DNA of 11,860 nucleotides from JAHQVI01 sp964407075. GTDB lineage: Bacteria > Pseudomonadota > Alphaproteobacteria > Rhizobiales > Rhodomicrobiaceae. Shown one piece after another: positions 5,641 to 11,860 of the stretch. A program made the position numbers and the translations under genes. The number at the start of each line of letters is the position of its first letter. Within the stretch, counting starts at the first letter, position 1. The notes under the pieces are model-generated. The model saw only the letters and a program-made list of their open reading frames with translations, was not told where the DNA came from and did not search any database. Where the stretch lies: NCBI GenBank assembly GCA_964407075.1, contig CAYOUE010000101.1:1-11860 (forward strand), written 5' to 3'.

Positions 5641-6897
5641 TCAGGCAAAACCTACCGGAATTTTGCGCTCCAATGACCTCAAATCCTCATCATGCAGCAG
5701 TTTACGCCTGAATTCGGCCTCAAGGGCGGTTCCGAGCAGTTCGTCGTAGACCTGAAGGGTCCGGGCTTGCAGCGCGTCCTTGGAGAATTGCGCCCTTGCG
5801 CGCAGGCGCGCCGACTCCGCCATCGCCGCGCGCAGCCCTGGCGGCAGGCTGAGGCAGGCGGCGATGCGCGCGGCCAGTTCACCCGCATCGCCCGGCCGGA
5901 AGGTCCAGCCCGTGACGAGACCGAGCGAGGACGCCTGCTTCGGCGTGACGACGGTTTCGGGCAGCGCTCCGGCGTCGCTGACGATCACGGGACAGCCCAT
6001 CGCCTGCGCCTCGACCGACACCCGCCCGAAGGCTTCCGGCTCGATGGAAGGCGCGAGCGCGACCGACGCCGCGGCGAAGGCGGCAGGCATGTCCTCGCAA
6101 TGGCCGGGGAGCAGGATGCGGCCCTTCAGCCCCAGCGCGACGATGCGGTCCTCAAGCATCGCGCGGAAGCCGGAGCGCCCCTGATCGTCCCCCGCGAGCA
6201 CGAAGACGGCGTCGTCGAATTCAGGCCGCCGCAGGATCTGCGCCGCGGCCTCGACCGTCACCGTCTGCCCTTTCCAGCGCGTCAGCCGCGCGGCGTGCAC
6301 GACGAGACGCGCCCCGGCCGGCGCGCCCCAGGCCTGGCGCAGACGCGCGATACGTTCCGGCCCGACCGCCTCGGGCGAGAAGCGCTCCAGATCCGCGCAG
6401 CGCGGAATTATCCGCAGCCGCTCGTCAGGCGTGCCGTGCCGCGACCTGACGATCGCGGCGGTGTACTCAGAATTGGCGATCACGCGGTCGCCGCGCGCCA
6501 TCACGCCGTTGTACCAGCCCTTGATGGGCGACTTCTGATTATAGACGCCGTGATAGGTGGTCACGAAGGGAATGCTCGTCCGCCTTGCCGCGATCAGCGC
6601 GCTCCAGGCCGGGGCGCGGCTGCGGGCATGGACGAGGCTCACCCCGTGCCCGGCGATCATCTCCTCCAGCGCGCGGGCGTTGCACCAGATCGCGCGCGGG
6701 CTTTTCGCGCCGGCTGGAAACGGGATAAGCCGCCCGCCCGCCGCCGCAAGCTCGCCTTCGAGCCGCCCGCCCGCGCTCGCCACCAGCGCCGTCCCTCCCG
6801 CGAGCGCGACGGCCTCGGCGACCTCGATCGCCGTGCGTTCGGCCCCGCCCGTTTCCAGCGCCGGGATAATCTGAAGGATCGCGGGATTGTCTGTCAT
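5641..6897 (-). CDS. GT4-family glycosyltransferase
   Basis: A retaining GT-B glycosyltransferase that moves a sugar from a nucleotide donor to a lipid or glycan acceptor, probably in envelope polysaccharide or LPS synthesis at the cytoplasmic face. The 418 residues show the N-terminal acceptor domain starting ILQIIPALETGGAERTAIEV (7-26), with FVTTYHGVYNQKSPIKGWYN (111-130) and DRVIANSEYTA (137-147). The C-terminal donor domain shows HAARLTRWKGQ (201-211, with conserved Arg204 and Lys209) and the EX7E motif Glu288/Glu296 in SIEPEAFGRVSVEAQAMG. No signal peptide or membrane segment is apparent. The start at 6897 fits the family N-terminus; a longer frame from 7008 would add 37 unrelated residues and overlap the divergent gene. 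The ribosome-binding site is weak. Substrate and pathway are not evident because no other glycan genes lie nearby. Confidence 0.92.
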   Translation of the reverse strand: MTDNPAILQIIPALETGGAERTAIEVAEAVALAGGTALVASAGGRLEGELAAAGGRLIPFPAGAKSPRAIWCNARALEEMIAGHGVSLVHARSRAPAWSALIAARRTSIPFVTTYHGVYNQKSPIKGWYNGVMARGDRVIANSEYTAAIVRSRHGTPDERLRIIPRCADLERFSPEAVGPERIARLRQAWGAPAGARLVVHAARLTRWKGQTVTVEAAAQILRRPEFDDAVFVLAGDDQGRSGFRAMLEDRIVALGLKGRILLPGHCEDMPAAFAAASVALAPSIEPEAFGRVSVEAQAMGCPVIVSDAGALPETVVTPKQASSLGLVTGWTFRPGDAGELAARIAACLSLPPGLRAAMAESARLRARAQFSKDALQARTLQVYDELLGTALEAEFRRKLLHDEDLRSLERKIPVGFA

Positions 6898-6992
6898 AGG
6901 GCGGTCCGGCCGTTCCTGATGTTGGCATCGACTTGGCCGCATGGCACAGTGCGGCGTGAATCGCAAAATTACATCATAAAGCTGATAGTCAT

Positions 6993-7838
6993 ATGACCAT
7001 GACGACACAATTGCTGGATGTGGCTTTAGAGGGACGGCCGGCGCGGAAAATCGCCTGTATGGCGTCGAAAGCCCGGGAAAGCGGCAAACCCGGCCTGTTC
7101 TGGCTTTGCGGCTTCAACTCCGACATGGTCAGCACCAAGGCCAGCGTGATCGCGGACTGGGCGGAGGAATGGGGCGCGGCGTATACGCGCTTCGACTATT
7201 CCGGGCACGGGCAATCGCCGGGGCGGCTTGCGGACTTCACCATCGGCGACTGGCTGGCCGACGCGCGCGCCGCGTTCGAGGCTTTGACCGAAGGCCCGCA
7301 GATCGTCATCGGCTCCAGCATGGGCGGCTGGATCGCGCTGCTGCTCGCCCGCGCGCTGATGACGCGGGGGCGGCGTCTTGCAGCCCTCGTGCTCATCGCC
7401 CCGGCCTGGGACATGACCGAGGAGCTGATGTGGAAGAAGTTCACGCCCGAGGCGATGAACGCGCTGGAGCGGGACGGCGTCTATCATCAGCCCTCCGACT
7501 ATGGCGAGCCTTACCCGCTCACCCGCGCGCTGATCGAGGAAGGCCGCAACCACCTGCTCGCCGGCGGCCGTTTCGATCCGGGTTGTCCCGTGCGGATCGT
7601 TCAGGGGATGCGCGACCCGGATGTGCCGTGGCGGCACGCGGCCGCGCTCGCCGATATTCTGGGGACGGACGACGTGCGCCTGACGCTGGTGAAGGACGCC
7701 GGGCACCGGCTGTCGCGCGAGGGGGATTTGCAGGTGCTGCGCGGTATGGTGGCGGAGTTCATGCCGGATGGCCGGAGCATCGGACCGAAAAGTACAGAGC
7801 GGTTTTCGGGACAATCCGATGCTAAAACAAAGAGTTAG
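6993..7838 (+). CDS. Alpha/beta hydrolase, ABHD10-like
   Basis: A 281-residue serine hydrolase of the alpha/beta fold. The opening FWLCGFNSDM (36-45) is the oxyanion-side HGF-like loop, followed by YTRFDYSGHGQSPG (64-77). The nucleophile elbow is G107-S-S109-M-G111 (VIGSSMGGW), the acid is probably Asp208 in VQGMRDPDVPW, and the base is His238 in DAGHRLS. The pattern of these segments resembles mammalian ABHD10, an acyl-protein thioesterase, and its bacterial relatives; carboxylesterase or thioesterase activity is inferred and the substrate is unknown. No signal peptide is seen. Two ATGs two codons apart (6993, 6999) are possible starts, neither with a good ribosome-binding site. It is divergent from the glycosyltransferase gene over a 95-base gap and is followed 9 bases later by the VOC gene, so the two are probably co-transcribed. 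Confidence 0.9.
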   Translation: MTMTTQLLDVALEGRPARKIACMASKARESGKPGLFWLCGFNSDMVSTKASVIADWAEEWGAAYTRFDYSGHGQSPGRLADFTIGDWLADARAAFEALTEGPQIVIGSSMGGWIALLLARALMTRGRRLAALVLIAPAWDMTEELMWKKFTPEAMNALERDGVYHQPSDYGEPYPLTRALIEEGRNHLLAGGRFDPGCPVRIVQGMRDPDVPWRHAAALADILGTDDVRLTLVKDAGHRLSREGDLQVLRGMVAEFMPDGRSIGPKSTERFSGQSDAKTKS

Positions 7839-7847
7839 AGTGACGCC

Positions 7848-8237
7848 ATGCGTCCGCAGCCGCTGATCGCCGTGACTGATGTCGAGGCCAGCAGCCGCTG
7901 GTATCGTCAGCTTCTGGGCTGCGAGAGCGCGCATGGCGGGGCGGACTATGAGCGGCTGGTCTCCGGCGGCGCGCTGATCCTGCAACTGCATCGCTTCGAG
8001 GTCGAGCATCATCACGGCCCCATCGGCGACCCGGCCGTCAAGCCCTACGGCAACGGCGTTCTGCTCTGGTTCGAGACGGACGATTTCGAGGCCGTCTGGG
8101 CGCGCGCGCAGGCGATGGGCGCGCAGGTCGTCACGCCCCGCCACGTCAACCCCAACGCCCGGCACTGGGAATGCTGGCTCCGCGACCCGGACGGATATGT
8201 GGTGGTCGTGGCAAGCCCGGATGGGACGGCGGGATAG
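7848..8237 (+). CDS. VOC (glyoxalase/bleomycin resistance fold) family protein
   Basis: A 129-residue protein with two beta-alpha-beta-beta-beta halves of the vicinal oxygen chelate fold. The first half opens PLIAVTDVEASSRWYRQLLG (5-24) and has LILQLHRFEVEHHHG (43-57). The second half has GVLLWFETDDFEAVWARAQ (70-88) and the family-typical HWECWLRDPDGYVVVVAS (106-123). His and Glu residues at 48 and 108 could bind a metal, but I cannot assign ligands with confidence. The family includes glyoxalases, dioxygenases and drug-binding proteins; none can be chosen from sequence alone. The ATG is 9 bases after the hydrolase stop, and the GC content is as high as in the genes before it. It is the last chromosomal-type gene before the AT-richer island. 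Confidence 0.88.
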   Translation: MRPQPLIAVTDVEASSRWYRQLLGCESAHGGADYERLVSGGALILQLHRFEVEHHHGPIGDPAVKPYGNGVLLWFETDDFEAVWARAQAMGAQVVTPRHVNPNARHWECWLRDPDGYVVVVASPDGTAG

Positions 8238-8362
8238 GGGGCAGAATTTGAAGATAATGGAGGGGATTATAGCTGAAATTGCGAAGGCTTGAAATTTAGG
8301 TGCGTGGAAGCCTGTTCACTATTTGTGCAAATCAGCTTACCGTCTCCATTGAGGTTCAAGCT

Positions 8363-9118
8363 ATGGCACAAAAATCTGAAATCGAATGGACAGATGCAAC
8401 ATGGAATCCAGTAACAGGTTGCACAAAAGTCGGTCCTGGTTGTGACAAATGCTATGCAGAAAGGTTTGCTGAGCGCTGGCGCGGCATACCAGGACATCCA
8501 TATGAACATGGCTTCGATTTACGCCTCTGGCCATCTAGATTGATCCAACCCGCAAAGTGGAAAAAGCCGCGCATGATTTTCGTCAACTCGATGAGCGACC
8601 TATTTCACAAGAAGATCGAAAGTAGTTATATTGACAAGATTTTTGATGTAATGGAAAAAGTTGATTGGCATATTTATCAAATACTTACTAAACGCAGTTC
8701 GCTTATGCGGGATTACATTCGTACTCGCTATAAATGTGCCGCTGTTCCTAAACATATTTGGTTAGGGGTATCCGTAGAAAACGCAGCAAACAAGAAGCGT
8801 ATTGAGCATATACGGCAGATCAATTCTGAAGCACGCTTTATCTCGTTCGAGCCATTGCTTGGTCCTATTGGCCAGGTCGATCTAACAAATATTGCCTGGG
8901 CGATAGTGGGTGGTGAAAGCGGACCCCGGGCACGACCTATGAATGCTGCATGGGCAACTGAGCTACGACTTGCTTGTGAACGCTATGGCGTCGCATTCTT
9001 TTTCAAGCAATGGGGAGGCGCTCGCCCCAAATCTGGTGGACGCATATTAGATGGTGAAGAGTGGAATGGGTTCCCTACACACATCGTACCAGAGCGAATC
9101 CTATCTGAGCTGCAATGA
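8363..9118 (+). CDS. Phage Gp37/Gp68-type (DUF5131) three-Cys-motif protein
   Basis: A 251-residue member of the phage Gp37/Gp68 family (DUF5131). The start at 8363 gives the family N-terminus MAQKSEIEWTDATWNPVTGC and has GAGG nine bases upstream. Three cysteines, Cys20, Cys27 and Cys30, form CX6CX2C (GCTKVGPGCDKCYAERF), reminiscent of a radical SAM iron-sulfur site. Further family blocks are MIFVNSMSDLFH (about 72-83), WHIYQILTKRSSLM, IWLGVSVEN, RFISFEPLLGPIG, WAIVGGESGPRARPMN and VAFFFKQWGG. The alternation of hydrophobic strands and conserved turns suggests a TIM-barrel-like radical SAM relative, perhaps near the spore photoproduct lyase group, but that is inference. It overlaps the next gene by ATGA, so the two are translationally coupled. 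The biochemical role is, to my knowledge, not established. The lower GC content marks it as acquired. Confidence 0.92.
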   Translation: MAQKSEIEWTDATWNPVTGCTKVGPGCDKCYAERFAERWRGIPGHPYEHGFDLRLWPSRLIQPAKWKKPRMIFVNSMSDLFHKKIESSYIDKIFDVMEKVDWHIYQILTKRSSLMRDYIRTRYKCAAVPKHIWLGVSVENAANKKRIEHIRQINSEARFISFEPLLGPIGQVDLTNIAWAIVGGESGPRARPMNAAWATELRLACERYGVAFFFKQWGGARPKSGGRILDGEEWNGFPTHIVPERILSELQ

Positions 9119-9996
9119 AGAAGTACCATAAAGAAAATACTGTAGGTCCCTGGGCGGCTCAAAAGCTTGATGCTCTTGAATCCTATTTACGCTTTTATAA
9201 TACGGCACTAAAAAATCAAAGATTCACACGAATTTACATAGATGCATTCGCGGGATCGCCAGTTTCTAAGGTAAGAAGCCCAGCCGTCCCTTCTGAATTA
9301 AGCCCTTTCATTGATGATAGAGAAGCATCCGAAGCACAGGATGAGTTTGTTATTGGTTCACCGCTCCGTGCACTCAACATCGATAATGGTTTTCATCGCC
9401 ATTACTTTTTTGATCTTGATGCAAGCCGTGCGGAGCGGCTAGCACAAATATGTGAAGGACGGCACGATGTCGTTGTAAAAGTTGGGGATTGCAACCCCTT
9501 ACTGCGTGACCTCGCCAAATCCTTAAAAGATCCGAACATTCGAGGCGTTGCTTTCCTTGATCCGTACGGTGCGCACTTGGAGTGGAATACCGTCGAATCA
9601 CTCGCTGAAACGGGGACGATGGAAGTGATAATAAATTTTCCTGTTGCTATGGCGATAAATCGATTAATTACAAAATCAGGGGATATCCCTGAAAAGTGGA
9701 GTTATCAATTAACAGAATGTTTTGGAACAGAAGAATGGCGCCCTCTTGCTTACAAGGTTGAGAAAAATTTATTCGGGCAATATACACTAACAAAGTATGG
9801 AGATGTTTCTATTCGTTTATTAGAATTTTACATGAACAGATTGAAAAAAATATTTCAACATGTAGCGCAACCTCGTTTAATCCTTAATACAAGGAAATCA
9901 CCGCTCTATTATTTGATCTGGGCAGGTCCTAATAAACTTGGTTTAAAAGTAGCGGAATACATACTGAAACAAGGTCAGAAAGTGAAGCTTACGTAA
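9115..9996 (+). CDS. tcmP: Three-Cys-motif partner protein TcmP
   Basis: A 293-residue protein of the TcmP family, named for regular adjacency to the three-Cys Gp37/Gp68 protein. It begins KYHKENTVGPWAAQKLDALE, a typical opening. A Rossmann-like core carries methyltransferase-like landmarks: IYIDAFAGSP (40-49, motif I position), YFFDLDASRAERL (97-109, acidic residue after strand 2), KVGDCNP (122-128) and AFLDPYGAHLEW (146-157, at the place of the catalytic DPPY-type motif). The C-terminal half (about 160-293) has VIINFPVAMAINRL and a YYLIWAGPNKLGLKVAEYIL end. SAM binding and methylation of a nucleic acid are inferences from these motifs. The ATG overlaps the upstream TGA. It is the most AT-rich gene of the window. 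Confidence 0.9.
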   Translation: MKKYHKENTVGPWAAQKLDALESYLRFYNTALKNQRFTRIYIDAFAGSPVSKVRSPAVPSELSPFIDDREASEAQDEFVIGSPLRALNIDNGFHRHYFFDLDASRAERLAQICEGRHDVVVKVGDCNPLLRDLAKSLKDPNIRGVAFLDPYGAHLEWNTVESLAETGTMEVIINFPVAMAINRLITKSGDIPEKWSYQLTECFGTEEWRPLAYKVEKNLFGQYTLTKYGDVSIRLLEFYMNRLKKIFQHVAQPRLILNTRKSPLYYLIWAGPNKLGLKVAEYILKQGQKVKLT

Positions 9997-10068
9997 GGGG
10001 CGTTAAACGATATTGGACGGGTTGGTGATGTCTATGTCCATGATATCTCACTCTTTAGCCAACGCCCC
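9997..10068. repeat. Inverted repeat spanning the right edge of the islet
   Basis: GGGGCGTT directly follows the tcmP stop (9997-10004), and its reverse complement AACGCCCC lies in the last codons of the SDR gene (10061-10068), with 56 bases between. No T tract follows on the plus strand, and the loop is long for a terminator. It may mark the islet junction or be coincidence. Confidence 0.3.
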
Positions 10069-11304
10069 CAACCCCTCCCGGTAAGTCGGAAACGCCAGCC
10101 TCACCCCCAACTCCCGCTTGATCCGCTCATTCCGCACGCGCTTGGTCTCGGAATAAAAACTCCGCGCCATCGGGGTCATGGTCTTCTCCGCCTCTTCCCA
10201 CGGCACGAGCGGTGGCGGCTCGATCCCCAAAAGCGCCGCGGCGTAGGCGGCGACGTCCTCCGGCGCGGCGGGTTCGTCGTCGGTGACGTTGAAAACGCCC
10301 GCCGCGCGCGCGCCAGCCTCTGGAGCCTGTTCCGACCCGATGGAATCGGGTCGCGGCTCCAGGCTTTTATCTTGTCGCAATTCCTTCCGCTCAACCGGCG
10401 TCCACTTGAGCGGAAATTGCTCCATGCCGGCGATCACCGTTGTCGCGATGTCGGCGACGTGGATGCGGTTGAAGACCTGGCCCGGCTTGACGATGGTGCG
10501 CTCGCGGCCCGCCTTCATGCGCTCCAGCGGGTTGCGGCCCGGCCCGTAAATCCCGGCGAGGCGGAAGATCTGCACAGGCAAGCCGCGCGCCGCCGCGAAA
10601 TCCTCCCACGCCTGTTCCGCCTCCAGCCGCCAGCGGCTGCGCTCCGAGACCGGGCGCGGCGTCGTCGTCTCGTCGACCCATGCGCCCCGATGGTCGCCAT
10701 AGACGCCGATGGTGGAGAGATAGCCGATCCATTGCAGGTTCGGCGCGGCCTCCAGATCGGCGCGGTGCTGCGCGAGGAGCGGATCGCCCGCCTCGTCCGG
10801 CGCGGCGGAGATGAGCAGATGGGTGGCGTCGCCGATGGCGCGGGCGAGTTCGACCTCGGGCGCATCGCCGGTGAAGGGCAGCGCCTCATAGCCGAGCGCC
10901 CGGATGGCTTCGAGCGACTCCGCCCCGCGCGCCGTGCCGGCGACATGCCAGCCGCTCTCCCCCTCACCCGGCGCTTCGCGCCGCCCTCTCCCGCCAGGGG
11001 AGAGGGCAGGCTCGCGGCCAACTCCGAGCCCTGCCTGCCCGCTACCCAAGGCGAACGCTCGCCGTTCGCCCTCAAGGCTCACGGGCGAGGAGAGGGGAGA
11101 CGTGCCGCCGACGCCAAGCGAGCCTTGCCCTCTCCCCTCGCGGGAGAGGGCTCCCGCCGCAGGCGGGTGGGTGAGGGGGTTGTTCCGGCCGGTTTCCGAA
11201 GCCTCCCCAGGGAGAGGCAAACGCGCCGAGTCCCCCGCCCCGGCAAGCCGGCGCGCGATTTCCTTTGCCGAATAGCCGAGCCCGACGGCCAGCAGCGTTT
11301 TCAT
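10048..11304 (-). CDS. Extended SDR/epimerase-like NAD(P)-binding protein with two in-frame repeat insertions
   Basis: A YeeZ-like member of the NAD-dependent epimerase/dehydratase (SDR) superfamily; the substrate is unknown. The N-terminus MKTLLAVGLGYSAKEIARRL is the dinucleotide-binding strand-helix. Further conserved blocks are THLLISAAPD (161-170), WIGYLSTIGVYGDHRGAWVDE (about 192-212), GLPVQIFRLAGIYGPGR, IVKPGQVFNRIHVADIA, VFNVTDDEP, MARSFYSETKRV and FPTYREGL. Length is 418, against about 290 in the family. Residues 25-118 (94) and about 295-328 (34) do not belong to the fold and coincide with two palindromic repeat elements; without them 290 remain. The frame stays open throughout. The ATG overlaps the queG stop as ATGA, so the genes form an operon. 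Whether the enlarged protein folds and works is unknown. Confidence 0.9.
   Translation of the reverse strand: MKTLLAVGLGYSAKEIARRLAGAGDSARLPLPGEASETGRNNPLTHPPAAGALSREGRGQGSLGVGGTSPLSSPVSLEGERRAFALGSGQAGLGVGREPALSPGGRGRREAPGEGESGWHVAGTARGAESLEAIRALGYEALPFTGDAPEVELARAIGDATHLLISAAPDEAGDPLLAQHRADLEAAPNLQWIGYLSTIGVYGDHRGAWVDETTTPRPVSERSRWRLEAEQAWEDFAAARGLPVQIFRLAGIYGPGRNPLERMKAGRERTIVKPGQVFNRIHVADIATTVIAGMEQFPLKWTPVERKELRQDKSLEPRPDSIGSEQAPEAGARAAGVFNVTDDEPAAPEDVAAYAAALLGIEPPPLVPWEEAEKTMTPMARSFYSETKRVRNERIKRELGVRLAFPTYREGLGALAKE
10320..10420. repeat. Palindromic element 2, in frame inside the SDR gene
   Basis: Two consecutive hairpins. The first has outer arms CTGGAGCC (10320-10327)/GGCTCCAG (10355-10362) and an inner 9-bp stem CGACCCGAT (10333-10341)/ATCGGGTCG (10345-10353) with a 3-base loop. 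The second is TTCCGCTCAA (10385-10394)/TTGAGCGGAA (10406-10415), extended by GCAAT (10377-10381)/ATTGC (10416-10420). The element corresponds to about residues 295-328 of the SDR product (102 nt), which relatives lack between AGM and GVFNVTDDEP. Its sequence is unrelated to element 1. It resembles intergenic repeats common in Hyphomicrobiales genomes, from memory only. Confidence 0.75.
10951..11232. repeat. Palindromic element 1 (about 282 nt), in frame inside the SDR gene
   Basis: Outer arms CCCCCTCACCC (10959-10969) and GGGTGAGGGGG (11169-11179) are exact 11-bp inverted repeats. Inside lie CCCTCTCCC (10984-10992)/GGGAGAGGG (10998-11006), CCCTCTCCC (11128-11136)/GGGAGAGGG (11142-11150) and a central hairpin GGCGAACG (11050-11057)/CGTTCGCC (11063-11070). 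It replaces nothing: the SDR reading frame enters after RRLAGAG and leaves at WHVAGTARG, adding 94 codons (282 nt, a multiple of three) without a stop. The core is shared with the spacer repeat between pheS and pheT. Confidence 0.85.
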
Positions 11305-11860
11305 GCGTCCTCTCTTTCATCAAGCCATTCGCCGCGCACGGCGTCGTCCCGCTCATGCGGCAGGTGACGTTCGCGCAGCCGCGTAAAGTCCTCCGCCCGG
11401 CAAAGCGCGCCCGCCGCCCAGACCGCCATGGCGCGCACGAGCGGGCTGTCGTCGCTCATCAGGCGCTCGACCTGCGGCATGAGCGAGGCGTCGCCCGAAT
11501 TGCCCGCCGCGATCAGCGCGTTGCGGATGAAGCGGTTGCGCCCCGTCCGCTTGACGGCCGTGCCCGCGAAGGCGGCGCGGAAGGCGGCCTCGTCGAGCGC
11601 CAGCAATTCGCCGAGCGGCGCGCCGTTCGTCATGCGGTTGCCCGCGAACTTCGCCTCGCTGGCGGCGGCGGCGAATTTGTTCCAGGGGCAGACGGCGAGG
11701 CAGTCGTCGCAGCCATAGATGCGGTTGCCCATGGGCTTGCGGAATCGCCTCGCAATATGGCCCTTATGCTCGATGGTGAGGTAGGAGATGCAGCGGCGCG
11801 CGTCGAGCCGGTAGGGCGCGGGGACGGCGTCGGTCGGGCAGATGTCGAGCCAGGCGCGGC
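11301..11860 (-). CDS. queG: Epoxyqueuosine reductase, C-terminal half (5' end lies outside the window)
   Basis: QueG reduces epoxyqueuosine to queuosine in the tRNA wobble position, using cobalamin and two [4Fe-4S] clusters. The visible 185 residues start within the ferredoxin-like domain (DICPTDAVPAPYRLDARRC), continue with ISYLTIEHKGHI, and show the signature MGNRIYGCDDCLAVCPWNKF with the CX2CX3CP cluster motif. The C-terminal HEAT-like repeats (RNRFIRNALIAAGNSGDASL, SPLVRAMAVWAAGAL) are intact. The residue three positions before DICP, where relatives have the third Cys of the CX2CX2CX3CP motif (RACLDICP), is Trp here (RAWLDICP, codon 11850-11852). The stop overlaps the SDR start as ATGA. 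The catalytic cobalamin-binding half is off the window. Confidence 0.96.
   Translation of the reverse strand, partial: RAWLDICPTDAVPAPYRLDARRCISYLTIEHKGHIARRFRKPMGNRIYGCDDCLAVCPWNKFAAAASEAKFAGNRMTNGAPLGELLALDEAAFRAAFAGTAVKRTGRNRFIRNALIAAGNSGDASLMPQVERLMSDDSPLVRAMAVWAAGALCRAEDFTRLRERHLPHERDDAVRGEWLDEREDA

Larger units (their letters stand above)
8238..10047. mobile_element. AT-richer genomic islet carrying a two-gene Gp37/Gp68-TcmP cassette
   Basis: Base composition changes sharply right after the VOC stop and recovers in the SDR gene. For example 9661-9720 has 20 G+C of 60, while 10501-10560 has 45 of 60. Codon use changes too, with many A/T-ending codons. No integrase, transposase, tRNA or clear direct repeat is visible at the ends, so the mode of entry is unknown. 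The 125 bases before the first gene hold no further ORF that I accept and no convincing promoter. The 51 bases after the second gene hold none either. Foreign origin is an inference from composition and gene content. Confidence 0.7.

Noticed and set aside
5692..6996. Open frame of 434 codons on the plus strand
   Set aside because: Antisense to the glycosyltransferase gene, Arg/Gly/Ala-rich and without any family motif; a typical shadow frame in GC-rich DNA.
7026..8165. Open frame of 379 codons on the minus strand
   Set aside because: It runs antisense across both the hydrolase and the VOC gene and shows no motif; the two plus-strand genes are clearly real.
8289..8323. Promoter for the Gp37/Gp68-tcmP cassette (TTGAAA ... 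CACTAT)
   Set aside because: The two boxes are 22 bases apart; the alternative TTTAGG-16-CACTAT matches the consensus poorly. The promoter is not identified.
8300..8362. Earlier GTG start for the Gp37/Gp68 gene
   Set aside because: The added 21 residues are unlike the family. The ATG at 8363 gives the conserved N-terminus and has GAGG upstream.
1..11860. CRISPR array, tRNA or rRNA genes
   Set aside because: No regularly spaced direct repeats, no tRNA-like cloverleaf pattern with a CCA or T-loop core, and no rRNA sequence were recognised.

Overview
The window looks like a chromosomal segment of an alphaproteobacterium, most likely Hyphomicrobiales. The evidence is the GC-rich housekeeping DNA, the gene order infC, rpmI, rplT, pheS, pheT, an IF3 whose N-terminus begins (I/M)RRPYRAEPSKQDGPR, the queG-SDR pair, and intergenic repeats of the CCCTCTCCC/GGGAGAGGG type. 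I cannot name genus or species. Neither window edge is a gene boundary: pheT runs off the left side and queG runs off the right side.

Positions 1-5640 hold translation genes on the minus strand. In transcription order these are infC, then rpmI and rplT, then pheS and pheT. infC starts at an ATT codon. It is separated from rpmI by about 975 bases that carry a tautomerase gene on the opposite strand and about 310 bases with no recognisable gene; rpmI appears to have its own promoter and a leader hairpin. pheS and pheT are separated by 143 bases that hold a palindromic repeat. Positions 5641-8237 hold a GT4-type glycosyltransferase (minus), then a divergent pair on the plus strand: an ABHD10-like alpha/beta hydrolase and a VOC/glyoxalase-fold protein.

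Positions 8238-10047 are a compositional island, clearly AT-richer than its surroundings. It carries exactly two genes that overlap by ATGA: a Gp37/Gp68 (DUF5131) protein with a three-cysteine motif, and its partner TcmP, which has methyltransferase-like motifs. This is the best candidate for an undescribed system. The two proteins form a known conserved pair with no function known to me, and they sit here as a small acquired cassette between ordinary chromosomal genes.

Positions 10048-11860 return to GC-rich DNA with queG (epoxyqueuosine reductase, 5' part missing) and an extended SDR/epimerase-like gene overlapping it by ATGA. The SDR gene carries two different palindromic repeat elements, of about 282 and 102 nt, both read in frame. 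Removing both leaves about 290 residues, the normal size of the family. This resembles the in-frame palindromic elements known from Rickettsia genes. The larger element appears to belong to the same family as the repeat between pheS and pheT.
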